A model generated the notes under the pieces. That model ran no database searches. It saw only the letters and a program-made list of their open reading frames with translations, and was not told the origin of the DNA. A stretch of 64,000 nucleotides of DNA, taken from assembly GCF_002272135.1 (NCBI RefSeq), contig NZ_NPBF01000007.1:1-64000 (forward strand), read 5' to 3'. The DNA is from Virgibacillus sp. 7505. GTDB taxonomy: Bacteria; Bacillota; Bacilli; Bacillales; Amphibacillaceae. Of this stretch, positions 8,970 through 17,903 are shown one piece after another. Made by a program: the position numbers and the translations under genes. Each line of letters opens with the position of its first letter. The stretch's first letter is position 1.

Positions 8970-9146
8970 TTATTTCCTACGATATTTATTCACTTCTCTG
9001 CCATATACGACCATGCTTATTACAAATAAGATAGTGGAAAGCCAAGTCACAATGCCGCTCCATTCTCCATCCAAGAGCGTTACATTGATAAGATTACTAA
9101 TGTGCATAACGGCTATGATAATAATCAGAGTCGTGAGTGTTCTCAT
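8970..9146 (-). CDS. Small two-helix membrane protein
   Basis: A 58-residue open frame starting MRTLTTLIII, with AGGAGG eight bases upstream of the ATG. Two hydrophobic segments (about residues 5-22 and 33-47) are separated by a short polar loop containing LDGEWSG, and the protein ends in a basic tail, EVNKYRRK. The layout fits a small integral membrane protein, but I do not recognise a family. It sits alone between rlmH and the DUF3899 gene, on the same strand. The start and RBS are clear, so it is probably expressed; function unknown. Confidence 0.55.
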   Translation of the reverse strand: MRTLTTLIIIIAVMHISNLINVTLLDGEWSGIVTWLSTILFVISMVVYGREVNKYRRK

Positions 9147-9248
9147 ATGGTAAACCTCCTAAATATCACACTTCAAGTCAGTGATAGTTTTCATCTTTAA
9201 AATAGAGTCTCTTTTAATTACGTATACCCTACACTTAAGTTCCATCAA

Positions 9249-9281
9249 AAACAGCCCCTCCTGCTCGCACAGAAGAAGCTA
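9249..9281 (-). terminator. Rho-independent terminator of the opp operon
   Basis: Read on the minus strand, AGCTTCTTCTG pairs with CAGGAGGGGCT (several G-U pairs) around a six-base loop and is followed by GTTTTTG. It lies downstream of the DUF3899 gene that ends the opp operon. Confidence 0.6.
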
Positions 9282-9322
9282 CTCTTATATGCTTTGTTTT
9301 CTTTTCTATACCCCTCCTCTTC

Positions 9323-9694
9323 TTAAAGCATAAATATAATAATAATCACAGAGGTAAGTATAGAGCTAGTCCCTACTATAAAAGTGCTTTGCGTAATACG
9401 AGCAGCTAAATTAGCTTTGAAAGTCCTCATGTTAGGATCATTTCTCATTTGGCTGTCTGCCTGTTCTGCAGAGCGCGATTTACGAACCATGCGTTCACCG
9501 ATTATTTGGAAGCCTTGGATCAATGGAGTTAGGAATCCTGTATGCAGGATGAGTGCTATTGCTGCGATTATGATTAGGATGAGGCCGATTAAGAATGCGA
9601 TATTAGATACATCTGCTAAAGAAAATGGAGCAGTAACTGTTGCGATGTACCAACCGAGGAGGGTTAAGAAGAATAGAGAGACTTTCCACTTCAT
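9323..9694 (-). CDS. DUF3899-type small membrane protein
   Basis: A 123-residue protein with membrane segments near residues 6-24 and 30-52 and a C-terminal one ending in IIIIFML. Between them lies a basic, charged stretch (RMVRKSRSAEQADSQ). The layout and the ALILHTGFLTPLIQGF segment resemble DUF3899 proteins of Bacillaceae, a recalled match. Longer in-frame starts exist, but 9694 is chosen because AAAGGAG lies eight bases before it. It follows the peptide-binding lipoprotein gene by 72 bases and ends the operon. Role unknown; association with peptide transport rests on position only. Confidence 0.6.
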   Translation of the reverse strand: MKWKVSLFFLTLLGWYIATVTAPFSLADVSNIAFLIGLILIIIAAIALILHTGFLTPLIQGFQIIGERMVRKSRSAEQADSQMRNDPNMRTFKANLAARITQSTFIVGTSSILTSVIIIIFML

Positions 9695-9766
9695 TTTACG
9701 TGCTCCTTTCATATGTAACGGAAAGCGAGATCTGTCAGAGATCCCGCTTTCCATCATTTCAATATG

Positions 9767-11368
9767 TTACTCAGATACTTTTTCTGCCCATTTCAGGTAA
9801 GGGTAACGGTTTACCGGATAGACAATGTTTTCGAAGTTCTGTGAAGTCAGGTAGTTGTTTGTATAATGGTAGATTGGGTTGAATGGCAGATCTTCCATTA
9901 ATACTGCTTCTGCTTGGTGCAATAAGTCATAACGTTTTTCTGGGTCTTGTTCTACTTTGGCATCGGCCATAAGCTGGTCGTATTCTTCATTCACCCAGTT
10001 TGTGCGGTTGTTCGGGCTGTCACCTAGGTAGTAATCCAGGATGACAACTGGATCTACAAGGACGCCAATCCAGCCCATGCGAGCCATTTGGAAGTTTCCT
10101 TGCTGTGTTGTATCCAGGTATGTTTTCCACTCTTGGTTTTCAAGCTTCACATCAACGCCAAGATTGTCTTTGTACATTGCTTGTACTGCTTCCGCAATTT
10201 TCTTGTTGTTTTCTGCTGTGTTATAAGCGATGGATACTTCCGGCAGCTCTGTCCAGCCTTCTTCTTCCATTCCTTCTTCCAGAAGCTTTTTCGCTTCTGC
10301 TGCGTCTTCTTCGAAGTATTCGCCGCCAGCTTCACGGAAATCGCCTTCTGGTGTTTCCACACCTGGTGGTACAAATGCATATGCTGGTGTTTCACCTGAT
10401 TTGGTCACGTTCTGTGTCAGGGTTTCGCGATCCACTGCAAGCGTGAATGCTCTTCTGATTTTTTCATTTGTGAATGGTTCTTTTTCTACATTGAACATGT
10501 ACATGTACGTACCGAAGTATGGTACTTCGCTATATTCTTCTGATTCCTTCTCTTGCTCAATCACATCAGATGGCAATGTTTGAATCAGATCCAGCTCACC
10601 TGTCTTGAACATTTGATAGTAAGTTGTTGCATCGTTGACGATCTTGTAGGTTACTTTGTCGAGTTTTACAACACTGTTATTCCAATAGTTTTCATTCTTT
10701 TCGATGACTACTTCACTGTCATGCGCCCATTTCGTCAGCTTGAATGGTCCGTTACTTACATACGTATCTGCTTCTGCAGACCAAGCGCTATTTTCTTCCA
10801 CAAGCTCCTGTTTTACCGGATAGAATGTCCACATGGTCAATAGTTCGTCGAAGTAGCCAAGCGGTGCTCCTAGTTCTACTACAAGTGTTTTATCGTCTTG
10901 TGCAGTAATACCAACGTCTTCTACCGCGCCATCACCTTTGTTATAAGCTTCTGCACCTTTGATATAGTACATGTAGAATGCGAAGGAGCTGCCTGTGTCC
11001 GGATTCAAAACACGTTTCCAGCCGTACTCAAAGTCTTGTGCTGTTACGTTGCTGCCATCGGACCATTTTGCATCGTCACGAAGGGTGAATGTGTACGTTT
11101 TGCCATCTTCGGAGACATCTACATTTTCAGCGGCTCCAAGAACTGGATTTCCGTTTTCATCCTTTGTATAAAGACCTTCAAATACGTGATCCAATACCCA
11201 GCCGGATGTCGTATCTGTTGCAAGTGCCGGATCCAGATCCGGCGGCTCACTCATTGCATTCACTGTGATTTCCTGCGGAATGTCTGCTGCGCTTCCTCCT
11301 GAGCTGCCATTACTGCAGCCTGCAGCAACGATTACAAGTATCAGCATACCTACTAGCCATTTTTTCAT
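9767..11368 (-). CDS. oppA: Oligopeptide/dipeptide ABC transporter substrate-binding lipoprotein (OppA/DppE-like)
   Basis: A 533-residue extracellular solute-binding protein of family 5. It starts with a lipoprotein signal peptide whose lipobox is VAAGC near residue 18, so it should be anchored to the outer membrane face by the diacylated Cys. Family landmarks are EPPDLDPALATDTTS, GKTYTFTLRDDAKWSDG, the YVSNGPFKLTKW segment and PFNPIYHYTNNY near the C-terminus. The start is the ATG after AAGGGGGAAGATGTT; an upstream in-frame TTG overlaps the RBS and is rejected. It is fed by the permease and ATPase genes upstream in the operon. Spacing to oppF is 14 bases. Peptide preference cannot be read from sequence. 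Confidence 0.9.
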   Translation of the reverse strand: MKKWLVGMLILVIVAAGCSNGSSGGSAADIPQEITVNAMSEPPDLDPALATDTTSGWVLDHVFEGLYTKDENGNPVLGAAENVDVSEDGKTYTFTLRDDAKWSDGSNVTAQDFEYGWKRVLNPDTGSSFAFYMYYIKGAEAYNKGDGAVEDVGITAQDDKTLVVELGAPLGYFDELLTMWTFYPVKQELVEENSAWSAEADTYVSNGPFKLTKWAHDSEVVIEKNENYWNNSVVKLDKVTYKIVNDATTYYQMFKTGELDLIQTLPSDVIEQEKESEEYSEVPYFGTYMYMFNVEKEPFTNEKIRRAFTLAVDRETLTQNVTKSGETPAYAFVPPGVETPEGDFREAGGEYFEEDAAEAKKLLEEGMEEEGWTELPEVSIAYNTAENNKKIAEAVQAMYKDNLGVDVKLENQEWKTYLDTTQQGNFQMARMGWIGVLVDPVVILDYYLGDSPNNRTNWVNEEYDQLMADAKVEQDPEKRYDLLHQAEAVLMEDLPFNPIYHYTNNYLTSQNFENIVYPVNRYPYLKWAEKVSE

Positions 11369-11382
11369 AACATCTTCCCCCT

Positions 11383-12345
11383 TCAAATTTGATTATTGTA
11401 AAGATGACACGCAGTCCAGTGCTTCTCTTTCACTTCGCGCCACTCTGGCACTTTCTTGGCACATACATCCATCGCAAATGGACATCGTGTCCGGAAACGA
11501 CAGCCGCTCGGCGGGTCGACTGGACTTGGCGGATCGCCGTCCAACACGATTCGTTCACGTCTTTCAGCTTCGGGATTTGCGATAGGAATAGCAGATAATA
11601 GCGCTTTTGTATACGGATGAAGCGGATCGTGAAACAGCTCATCACTGTCTGAGAGCTCCATCATTTTCCCTAAGTACATGACACCAATTCTGTCACTGAT
11701 GTGCTTGACCATGCCTAAATCATGGGCAATGAATAAGTATGTCAGATCCTCTTGTTCTTTTAAATCCTCCAGCAGGTTGATAACCTGTGCCTGAATTGAT
11801 ACATCAAGTGCTGATATTGGTTCATCGGCAACGATAAATTTCGGTTCAACCGCCAGCGCCCGGGCAATCCCAATCCGCTGCCGCTGCCCGCCGCTGAATT
11901 CATGCGGGTAGCGTTTGGCATGCTCTGGCTGCAGCCCAACTCTTTCTAATAGCTCATACACACGATCCTGCCGGTTTTTGCCTGTCGCTAATTTATGCGC
12001 ATCAATCCCTTCAGCAATAATGTCGCCAACACGCATCCTTGGATTCAATGAGGCGTGCGGATCCTGGAAGATGACTTGAATTTCCCGGTTTATCTGTCGC
12101 TTTTGCTTCTTATTTAACTGACTCAAATCCAGGTCATTGTAGACGATCTTGCCTGAGGTTGGGTCTTCCAAGCCGACTATCGTTTTGCCGAGCGTTGATT
12201 TACCGCTGCCGCTTTCTCCTACCAGGCCGAATGTTTCGCCTCGTTTTATTTCAATGGAGATATCATCGACAGATTTAACGGTCTTCTCTTTGCCAATCGG
12301 AAAGTATTTCTTCATTTGCTCGATCTGGATGATCGTTTCTGTCAT
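11383..12345 (-). CDS. oppF: Oligopeptide/dipeptide ABC transporter ATP-binding protein (OppF/DppF-like)
   Basis: A 320-residue ABC ATPase. Visible are Walker A GESGSGKST, the Q-loop VIFQDPHASLNPR, the ABC signature FSGGQRQRIGIARAL, Walker B FIVADEPISALD and the H-loop IAHDLG. The C-terminal oligopeptide_ABC extension has the cysteine-containing CRFRTRCPFAMDVC segment that may hold an iron-sulfur cluster in this subfamily. The start MTETIIQIEQ is chosen over a longer frame because its ATG overlaps the oppD stop by 4 bases and GGGAGG lies eight bases upstream. It pairs with OppD to power import. Confidence 0.93.
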   Translation of the reverse strand: MTETIIQIEQMKKYFPIGKEKTVKSVDDISIEIKRGETFGLVGESGSGKSTLGKTIVGLEDPTSGKIVYNDLDLSQLNKKQKRQINREIQVIFQDPHASLNPRMRVGDIIAEGIDAHKLATGKNRQDRVYELLERVGLQPEHAKRYPHEFSGGQRQRIGIARALAVEPKFIVADEPISALDVSIQAQVINLLEDLKEQEDLTYLFIAHDLGMVKHISDRIGVMYLGKMMELSDSDELFHDPLHPYTKALLSAIPIANPEAERRERIVLDGDPPSPVDPPSGCRFRTRCPFAMDVCAKKVPEWREVKEKHWTACHLYNNQI

Positions 12346-13364
12346 GACAACTGCCTCCCTGCTGCAACCAATTCTTTGAGGGCTGGTGATCTGGAATCGT
12401 TCAGCCAGCATTTCGCTTCATGTCCGCTATCAATCGAAAAAGCAGGAGGCATTTCTGCTACACACACGTCCATCGCATATTTACACCGTGGTGCAAACGG
12501 ACAGCCCTTCGGAGGGGAAAATAAATCCGGCGGTGCACCTTCGATTGGTACTAAGCGCTTTTTATCCCCAGCATCTATATCCGGAATCGACTCCAGCAGT
12601 CCCCATGTGTAAGGGTGCTTTGGATTATGGAATAATTCATTAACCGGAGCTGTTTCAACAATCATGCCGCCGTACATGACAGCAACCCGTTCCGCTGTCT
12701 CTGCAACAACTCCAAGATCATGGGTAATCAATATAATAGAAGTATCCATTTCGTCTTTTAGATTTTTCATTAAATCCAGTACCTGTGCTTGAATGGTTAC
12801 ATCCAATGCTGTCGTCGGTTCATCCGCAAGAAGTACCTTCGGATGACAAGCCAGCGCGATGGCAATCATGATCCGCTGGCGCATCCCGCCGCTGAATTCA
12901 TGCGGATACTGCTCATAACGTTCGGCAGGGTTTGAAATGCCGACACGCCGGATCATGTCAATCGCGCGTTCCTTCGCTTCCTGTCCCTTGATGTTTTGAT
13001 GCGCCGTAATACTTTCTGCGATTTGTTTACCGACCTTCATTGTAGGGTTCAAGGAAGTCATCGGATCCTGGAAGACCATACTGATCTGTGAGCCTTTCAC
13101 CTTTTGCATATCCCGCTTGGATAGCTTTAAGAGATCCTGCCCTTCTAAAAGCACTTCTCCGTTTTTTATTTTGCCTGGCGGAGTTGGGATCAGGCCCATG
13201 ATGGATTGCACGGTCACACTTTTCCCGCTGCCGCTTTCGCCGACTATGGCTAGGATTTCTCCCTTATCGACATGAAAGGAAACATCCCGGACAGCTTGTA
13301 CTTCTCCTCCATATGTCTTAAAACTCACTTCCAAATTATTCACTTCCAGTAAGCGTTCCAACAT
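12342..13364 (-). CDS. oppD: Oligopeptide/dipeptide ABC transporter ATP-binding protein (OppD/DppD-like)
   Basis: A 340-residue ABC ATPase with Walker A GESGSGKSV, Q-loop MVFQDPMTSLNPT, signature FSGGMRQRIMIAIAL, Walker B VLLADEPTTALD and H-loop ITHDLG. A C-terminal Cys-containing tail (CPFAPRCKYAMDVC) is typical of the peptide-importer subfamily. It begins eight bases after oppC and overlaps oppF by 4 bases, so the two ATPases are probably made in equal amounts as a heterodimer. Confidence 0.93.
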   Translation of the reverse strand: MLERLLEVNNLEVSFKTYGGEVQAVRDVSFHVDKGEILAIVGESGSGKSVTVQSIMGLIPTPPGKIKNGEVLLEGQDLLKLSKRDMQKVKGSQISMVFQDPMTSLNPTMKVGKQIAESITAHQNIKGQEAKERAIDMIRRVGISNPAERYEQYPHEFSGGMRQRIMIAIALACHPKVLLADEPTTALDVTIQAQVLDLMKNLKDEMDTSIILITHDLGVVAETAERVAVMYGGMIVETAPVNELFHNPKHPYTWGLLESIPDIDAGDKKRLVPIEGAPPDLFSPPKGCPFAPRCKYAMDVCVAEMPPAFSIDSGHEAKCWLNDSRSPALKELVAAGRQLS

Positions 13365-13372
13365 CCCACCTC

Positions 13373-14317
13373 CTATTTAGTTGCTTTCGGATCAAGTGCG
13401 TCTTGCAGGCCGTCGCCGAATGCGTTAAACGCAAACATGGTGAGGGCAATCATGAAACCTGGGAAGAAGAGTCGCCACCACTGCCCGCTGAGAATAACGC
13501 CTAAGGAATCGTTCGCCATCGTTCCCCAGCTGGCAAAAGGAGCCTGAACTCCTAATCCGAGAAAGCTTAAGAATGACTCCGCGAAAATGGCGGATGGTAT
13601 CGTAAAGGTTAGGTTCACGATGATGATACCTGCTGTATTTGGAATCAAATGCCGCCAAATGATTTTGGGGTGGGAGGTCCCCATCTTTTGGGCAGCCAAT
13701 ACATATTCCCGTGACTTCAGCTGGAGTATCTGACCGCGTATAATCCTGGCCATCCCTACCCAGCCGGTAACCGACAGCGCAATGATGATCGATGTAATAC
13801 CTGGCTCCATAATCACCATCAGCAGGATGACAATAAGCAGGTAAGGAATACCGTACAAAATTTCAACGATTCGCATTAAAATACTATCAATCCGGTCACC
13901 GAACTTGCTTCGGCCGGCCATGTAACCAGAGATACCTCCGATTGTTACCCCAAGGATGATATCGATGGCTGCGGCAATGAGCCCGATGGTAAGGGAAACC
14001 CTGGCGCCATACCAGGTTCTCGACCAGACATCTCGTCCTAAGTCATCGGTTCCGAACCAATGCTCACTGTTTGGTGCAACATTGGTGTTTACCAGATCCT
14101 GTTTGGCCGGATCGAATGGAACCATATGCGGACCGGCTATTGCCAGAAATCCAATCACGAGCAGCAGGGTGAACCCAAGCACTGCCATCTTGTTTTTTAG
14201 TACCGAAAGGATTGTTTCCTTCCACACGCTCATGCTCGGGCGCTGGATAGGGTCATGTCCTCTTTTTTCTGGTGATAAGGGGCGAAAAAGGGAATCATCC
14301 ACGCGTTTAGCTTCCAT
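13373..14317 (-). CDS. oppC: Peptide ABC transporter permease (OppC/DppC-like)
   Basis: A 314-residue inner-membrane permease. The N-terminal cytoplasmic segment includes SPEKRGHDPIQRPSM, followed by the first membrane helix near residue 40 and the family GTDDLGRDVWSRTWYGARVSL motif. The EAA loop reads YVLAAQKMGTSHPKIIWRHLIPN. The ATG at 14317 is preferred (GGAGG eight bases before it) to an in-frame GTG five codons upstream. The start follows the oppB stop after one base, which suggests coupled translation. Confidence 0.92.
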   Translation of the reverse strand: MEAKRVDDSLFRPLSPEKRGHDPIQRPSMSVWKETILSVLKNKMAVLGFTLLLVIGFLAIAGPHMVPFDPAKQDLVNTNVAPNSEHWFGTDDLGRDVWSRTWYGARVSLTIGLIAAAIDIILGVTIGGISGYMAGRSKFGDRIDSILMRIVEILYGIPYLLIVILLMVIMEPGITSIIIALSVTGWVGMARIIRGQILQLKSREYVLAAQKMGTSHPKIIWRHLIPNTAGIIIVNLTFTIPSAIFAESFLSFLGLGVQAPFASWGTMANDSLGVILSGQWWRLFFPGFMIALTMFAFNAFGDGLQDALDPKATK

Positions 14318-14318
14318 C

Positions 14319-15245
14319 TTACTCCCCTCCACTCGTTAGTTTTATTCTTGGGTCAATATAGCGGTAAGATAAATCGATGATGAATAATGTCACGACCAGC
14401 AATACACTGAAGAAGATCGTTGTTCCCATGATGACTGGATAGTCCCGGTTGAAAATACTATCAACGAAGTATCGGCCGATGCCCGGAATTGCGAATATTT
14501 TCTCAATAACGAATGTTCCGGTAATTAGGGATACAAATAAAGGTCCTATGAAAGAAATAACCGGCAGGATAGCATTTCGAATGCCATGCCTGATGACTAG
14601 CTGTGTTTTTGATAATCCTTTTGCGTCTGCTGTCTTGATATAGTTCTGGTTTGTTACTTCGAGCATACTGGAACGCATAAAGCGCGCGATAACAGCAAGC
14701 GGCGTAGCAGCTAATGCTAACGTTGGCAAGATGGAATGCTGCCATGTTCCCCATGATGCAACAGGCAGCATGCCCCACTCTACGGCAAAATACTTGATTA
14801 GCAGCGGAGCCAGGATAAAGCTCGGAACAGATATACCGATTATCGCGATGAACATCGATGCGTAATCGAGCACTTTGTTATGATTCAAAGCTGCGACGAT
14901 CCCTAACAGCAATCCTAGAGCCAAGGCGATGACCAAAGCCTGTAAGCCTAGTAAGGCGGATGCTGGTGCACCATCAGCGATGATGGAATTCACTGATCTT
15001 GTTTCGGATTGAATGGAGAATCCTAAATCGAATGTCACCAAATCCCTCATATACAGCACATACTGCACGGCTATTGGCTCATCCAAGTTGTATTTCGCCC
15101 TGATATTTTGCAATACTTCTTCCGGAAGCACGTCAGCGTCTGAAGCAAATGGATCACCTGGAATGAACTTCATGATCAAAAATGTCAAACTCGCAATGAC
15201 CCAGATTGTCAGCAGCATGATAAGCAATCGTTTTACAATATACAC
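14319..15245 (-). CDS. oppB: Peptide ABC transporter permease (OppB/DppB-like)
   Basis: A 308-residue permease with the usual six-helix pattern. It opens MYIVKRLLIMLLTIWVI, has the periplasm-facing FIPGDPF segment, and carries the EAA loop YIKTADAKGLSKTQLVIRHGIRN. It starts with GTG behind GGAGGTGAACCC and follows the M55 peptidase gene by 34 bases. Together with OppC it forms the membrane pore. Confidence 0.92.
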   Translation of the reverse strand: MYIVKRLLIMLLTIWVIASLTFLIMKFIPGDPFASDADVLPEEVLQNIRAKYNLDEPIAVQYVLYMRDLVTFDLGFSIQSETRSVNSIIADGAPASALLGLQALVIALALGLLLGIVAALNHNKVLDYASMFIAIIGISVPSFILAPLLIKYFAVEWGMLPVASWGTWQHSILPTLALAATPLAVIARFMRSSMLEVTNQNYIKTADAKGLSKTQLVIRHGIRNAILPVISFIGPLFVSLITGTFVIEKIFAIPGIGRYFVDSIFNRDYPVIMGTTIFFSVLLVVTLFIIDLSYRYIDPRIKLTSGGE

Positions 15246-15279
15246 GGGTTCACCTCCACTATTTTTCTAGCTGATACGC

Positions 15280-16128
15280 TTATGCATTCACACTGCCAAG
15301 CACGCCATTTGTCGCTGTCATTGCGATAATCACACAGCCCCACATATGCTTGTACGCTGTGACAATATCATCACACGTAAAGCGGATGCTTCGCGGACCA
15401 GTCAGTTCCACCGTAGGAAGTGTTGTCGTCATCATGGCCTGCTGCGGTCCTTTGAACACGATGTTAAAGGTGACAGGCCCTTCAATTGTTTGCGGCTTAA
15501 AGCTCTTGATGTCTTTCACCGCCAGTTCTGCTTTTTCGCGGATCTCTTTGCGGGCAACCTCTGGGTGAAGCAGCTCGGCTGCAAACCGGTCAACAGCTCG
15601 TTTTGTCACAGCACCTTTTACATCGGGCAATGTTTCTTGCACCTCTTTTACATACGCATCATCACCGCTGATGAAAATCGCCGGAACATTAAAGCCGCCT
15701 GCAACTAGCGTGTTCATTTCCGTCTCGCCGACAACTCGGTCATTGATCTTCATTTCATTCACACAGATGCCTGCCAGTGTATGGCTAATGACTGTACGTT
15801 CTGATCCAGCTTCACGTCCGTGATGTCCCACGAACATAATGCCATCGAAGGTGTCATCCAAGCCTTCCAGCTGGCACATGACGCGGTTGTTGCCAGATAC
15901 CAGTCTTGCACGCGGATCCAGCTCTTCTACCAGTATGTTGGACATATTGCCATGCCCATCGGCGACGACAACCTCTTTTGCTCCGCCATTATAGGCTCCT
16001 TCAATAGCTGCATTCACATCTGCTGTCATCAGCTTTCTGAAACGCTGGTATTCGGAATTTGTTTTTAACTGCTGATTGGTTGCAACACCTGAGATACCTT
16101 CCATATCTGCCGAAATAAATATTTTCAT
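15280..16128 (-). CDS. dppA: M55 family D-aminopeptidase (DppA-like)
   Basis: A 282-residue cytoplasmic zinc peptidase of family M55. DppA of B. subtilis removes D-Ala from the N-terminus of D-amino-acid peptides, as in recycled cell-wall peptides. Landmarks are ISADMEGISGV (metal-binding Asp and Glu), VVADGHGNMSN with the metal His, and VGHHGREAG. The second of two adjacent ATGs is preferred because GGTGG then sits six bases upstream. As in the B. subtilis dpp operon, the gene precedes the permease genes, which supports a role in degrading imported peptides. Confidence 0.9.
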   Translation of the reverse strand: MKIFISADMEGISGVATNQQLKTNSEYQRFRKLMTADVNAAIEGAYNGGAKEVVVADGHGNMSNILVEELDPRARLVSGNNRVMCQLEGLDDTFDGIMFVGHHGREAGSERTVISHTLAGICVNEMKINDRVVGETEMNTLVAGGFNVPAIFISGDDAYVKEVQETLPDVKGAVTKRAVDRFAAELLHPEVARKEIREKAELAVKDIKSFKPQTIEGPVTFNIVFKGPQQAMMTTTLPTVELTGPRSIRFTCDDIVTAYKHMWGCVIIAMTATNGVLGSVNA

Positions 16129-16194
16129 CATGACCCACCTTTGAATGATAATTATAAATTTTCTAACTAATCAGCTTAAAAAAAAGCGTACTGC

Positions 16195-17253
16195 TCAAAA
16201 AGGAAACGTTGATTGTTCATCGACACTATTCACAAAGGCTTTTACTAGATCCTTTGTTGCGATCAAGTCGCCCACGTCTACAAGTTCGATGCTGGAATGT
16301 GTGTAACGGGAAGGAATTGATAATACGCCTGTCGGAATGCCTTTGTTGGCGTACGTGACTGCACCGCCGTCTGTCCCAATCCCAGTGAATACTTCTAGTT
16401 GATACGGGATGTGATTTTCCTTTGCTAGCTGAACGAGCAGCTTTTTCATCGTGTTTGGAACAATTAAGCTAGCATCCATCACTTTAATACCTGTCCCATT
16501 TCCTAAGCTGAGGGTCTGATCCATTGTTTGCTCAAACGTATCGCTTACTGCAGTTGTATCGATTGCGATAGCGACGTCGGCATCAATATGTTCGGAGGCT
16601 GTTTTTGCCCCTCGTAATCCGACTTCTTCCTGGACAGTGAACAAGCAAATGAGCTCGCCTGCGAAATCCTGCTCTATTTCTTCTAAGACCTGCAGGATCA
16701 CAGCACACCCTGCCCGATCATCCAGCGACTTGGCGCGGATTTTAGGTTTTTCAGAAGTCCCGAGAATCTGCAGTTCAGACCCCCAAGTGACAGGAGTTCC
16801 AACCTCTATGCCTATTTCCACTGCCTCTTGATAAGAGCTTGCTCCAACATCTATGTACAGCTGACTATGCTTTCTCACCTTTTGCGCATCATCAAATTTA
16901 GCAAAGTGTGCTGAAAGCGTTCCGACTACGCCATTGATATGACCTTCCTCGCCTAGCACCTTTACCGGCTGGGCAATAAGATTGCGGTCATCGTTGCCGC
17001 CCAGCTTTTCAAAGCGAAGTAATCCATTAGCTTCTATCTTCTTCACAATAAAGCCGACTTCATCCATATGAGCTGTTAACAGAATGGCTGGTCCTGGCTT
17101 CGCCCCTTTTTTCTTGGCGATGACATTGCCAATAGGATCTATTATCACTTCATCTGTCTTACTGGTTAGATAATCTTTTAGAAAATAACTAACCTCCTGC
17201 TCGTAGCCGCTTGGGCCCTGCAGGCTCGTCAGCTTCTTTACTAATTCAATCAA
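16195..17253 (-). CDS. M42 family metallo-aminopeptidase
   Basis: A 352-residue member of the M42 glutamyl-aminopeptidase/endoglucanase-M-like family. Zinc-ligand segments are LTAHMDEVGF (His, Asp), KSLDDRAGC (Asp), TVQEEVGLRGA (catalytic and metal Glu pair), AIDTTAV (Asp) and a late His in SRYTHSS. These enzymes form tetrahedral dodecamers and trim N-terminal residues from peptides. It starts with TTG; GGAG lies eight bases upstream. The gene follows the Lrp-type regulator by 15 bases and so heads the peptide-processing operon. Confidence 0.9.
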   Translation of the reverse strand: MIELVKKLTSLQGPSGYEQEVSYFLKDYLTSKTDEVIIDPIGNVIAKKKGAKPGPAILLTAHMDEVGFIVKKIEANGLLRFEKLGGNDDRNLIAQPVKVLGEEGHINGVVGTLSAHFAKFDDAQKVRKHSQLYIDVGASSYQEAVEIGIEVGTPVTWGSELQILGTSEKPKIRAKSLDDRAGCAVILQVLEEIEQDFAGELICLFTVQEEVGLRGAKTASEHIDADVAIAIDTTAVSDTFEQTMDQTLSLGNGTGIKVMDASLIVPNTMKKLLVQLAKENHIPYQLEVFTGIGTDGGAVTYANKGIPTGVLSIPSRYTHSSIELVDVGDLIATKDLVKAFVNSVDEQSTFPF

Positions 17254-17268
17254 GAGAGCAGCTCCTTC

Positions 17269-17715
17269 CTAGAGATATTCGAATGTATTCTTGTAGTTTT
17301 CTAATTGAATGATCGTATTGATCTCTGTGATGCCGTCGATGCCGTCGAGCTTGAGCATACAGTCCTTTATATCCTCCTGGCTCCGGACATTGATTTGAAT
17401 CAGCAGCTGATAGTTTCCGCTAGTCATCGTGATATAGCGAACTTCTTTTATCCTGCTGAGTGCTTCCCTTACCTTCGTAATCGTTCCTTGCTTTGTTTTT
17501 ATTTGAATAATCGCTCCAGCCTTCAAACCAAGGGCGATTGGATTCACTACGCCTACTACTTCAATGATGTTGTGCTGTACTAAGTTTTTATAGCGAAGTC
17601 TGATTGTTTTCTCCGTCACTTTCAATTCACTTGCTATTTCTGAAAATGCCAAGCGGCCATCCTTGGATAACATTCGGATAATACCGCGGTCCAGCTCATC
17701 GATTTGATACTCCAC
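17269..17715 (-). CDS. Lrp/AsnC family transcriptional regulator
   Basis: A 148-residue regulator of standard length. An N-terminal helix-turn-helix (about residues 5-60: LDRGIIRMLSKDGRLAFSEIA...TEKTIRLRYKNL) is followed by a RAM ligand-binding domain (residues 68-140) that senses amino acids and drives octamer assembly in this family. It starts with GTG behind AGGAAG. As first gene of the leftward peptide operon and divergent from the amidohydrolase-S9-pcp genes, it probably controls both, answering to an amino acid released from peptides. Whether it activates or represses cannot be told. Confidence 0.9.
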   Translation of the reverse strand: MEYQIDELDRGIIRMLSKDGRLAFSEIASELKVTEKTIRLRYKNLVQHNIIEVVGVVNPIALGLKAGAIIQIKTKQGTITKVREALSRIKEVRYITMTSGNYQLLIQINVRSQEDIKDCMLKLDGIDGITEINTIIQLENYKNTFEYL

Positions 17716-17791
17716 TAATCTTCCTACTTTCGGACTTTTCTACTATTATACTCCCCTTTTTGATACATAACCTTACATTGAAGAACATTTA

Positions 17792-17807
17792 CAATATTCA
17801 AATATTG
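17792..17807. promoter_or_regulatory. Palindrome in the divergent control region of the peptide-utilisation genes
   Basis: CAATATT-CA-AATATTG is a perfect 7-2-7 inverted repeat between the lrp-type gene and the divergent amidohydrolase gene. It lies about 40 bases upstream of an ATTATA hexamer (TATAAT for the leftward genes, 17745-17750). AT-rich palindromes of about 15 bases are typical Lrp/AsnC operators. Binding by the adjacent regulator is inferred. Confidence 0.5.
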
Positions 17808-17903
17808 ATTTACTATCGTAATTAGGAATTAGGTATAGAGGGTATTATATTGGATAAATTTTCAGAAATCAATGATAATTTAGATATTTATGGAGGTTAT
17901 TGT

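Noticed and set aside
10041-11302. Many open frames on the plus strand opposite oppA
   Set aside because: They are antisense to a strongly supported substrate-binding protein gene, lack RBSs and show Cys/Phe-rich sequence typical of shadow frames.
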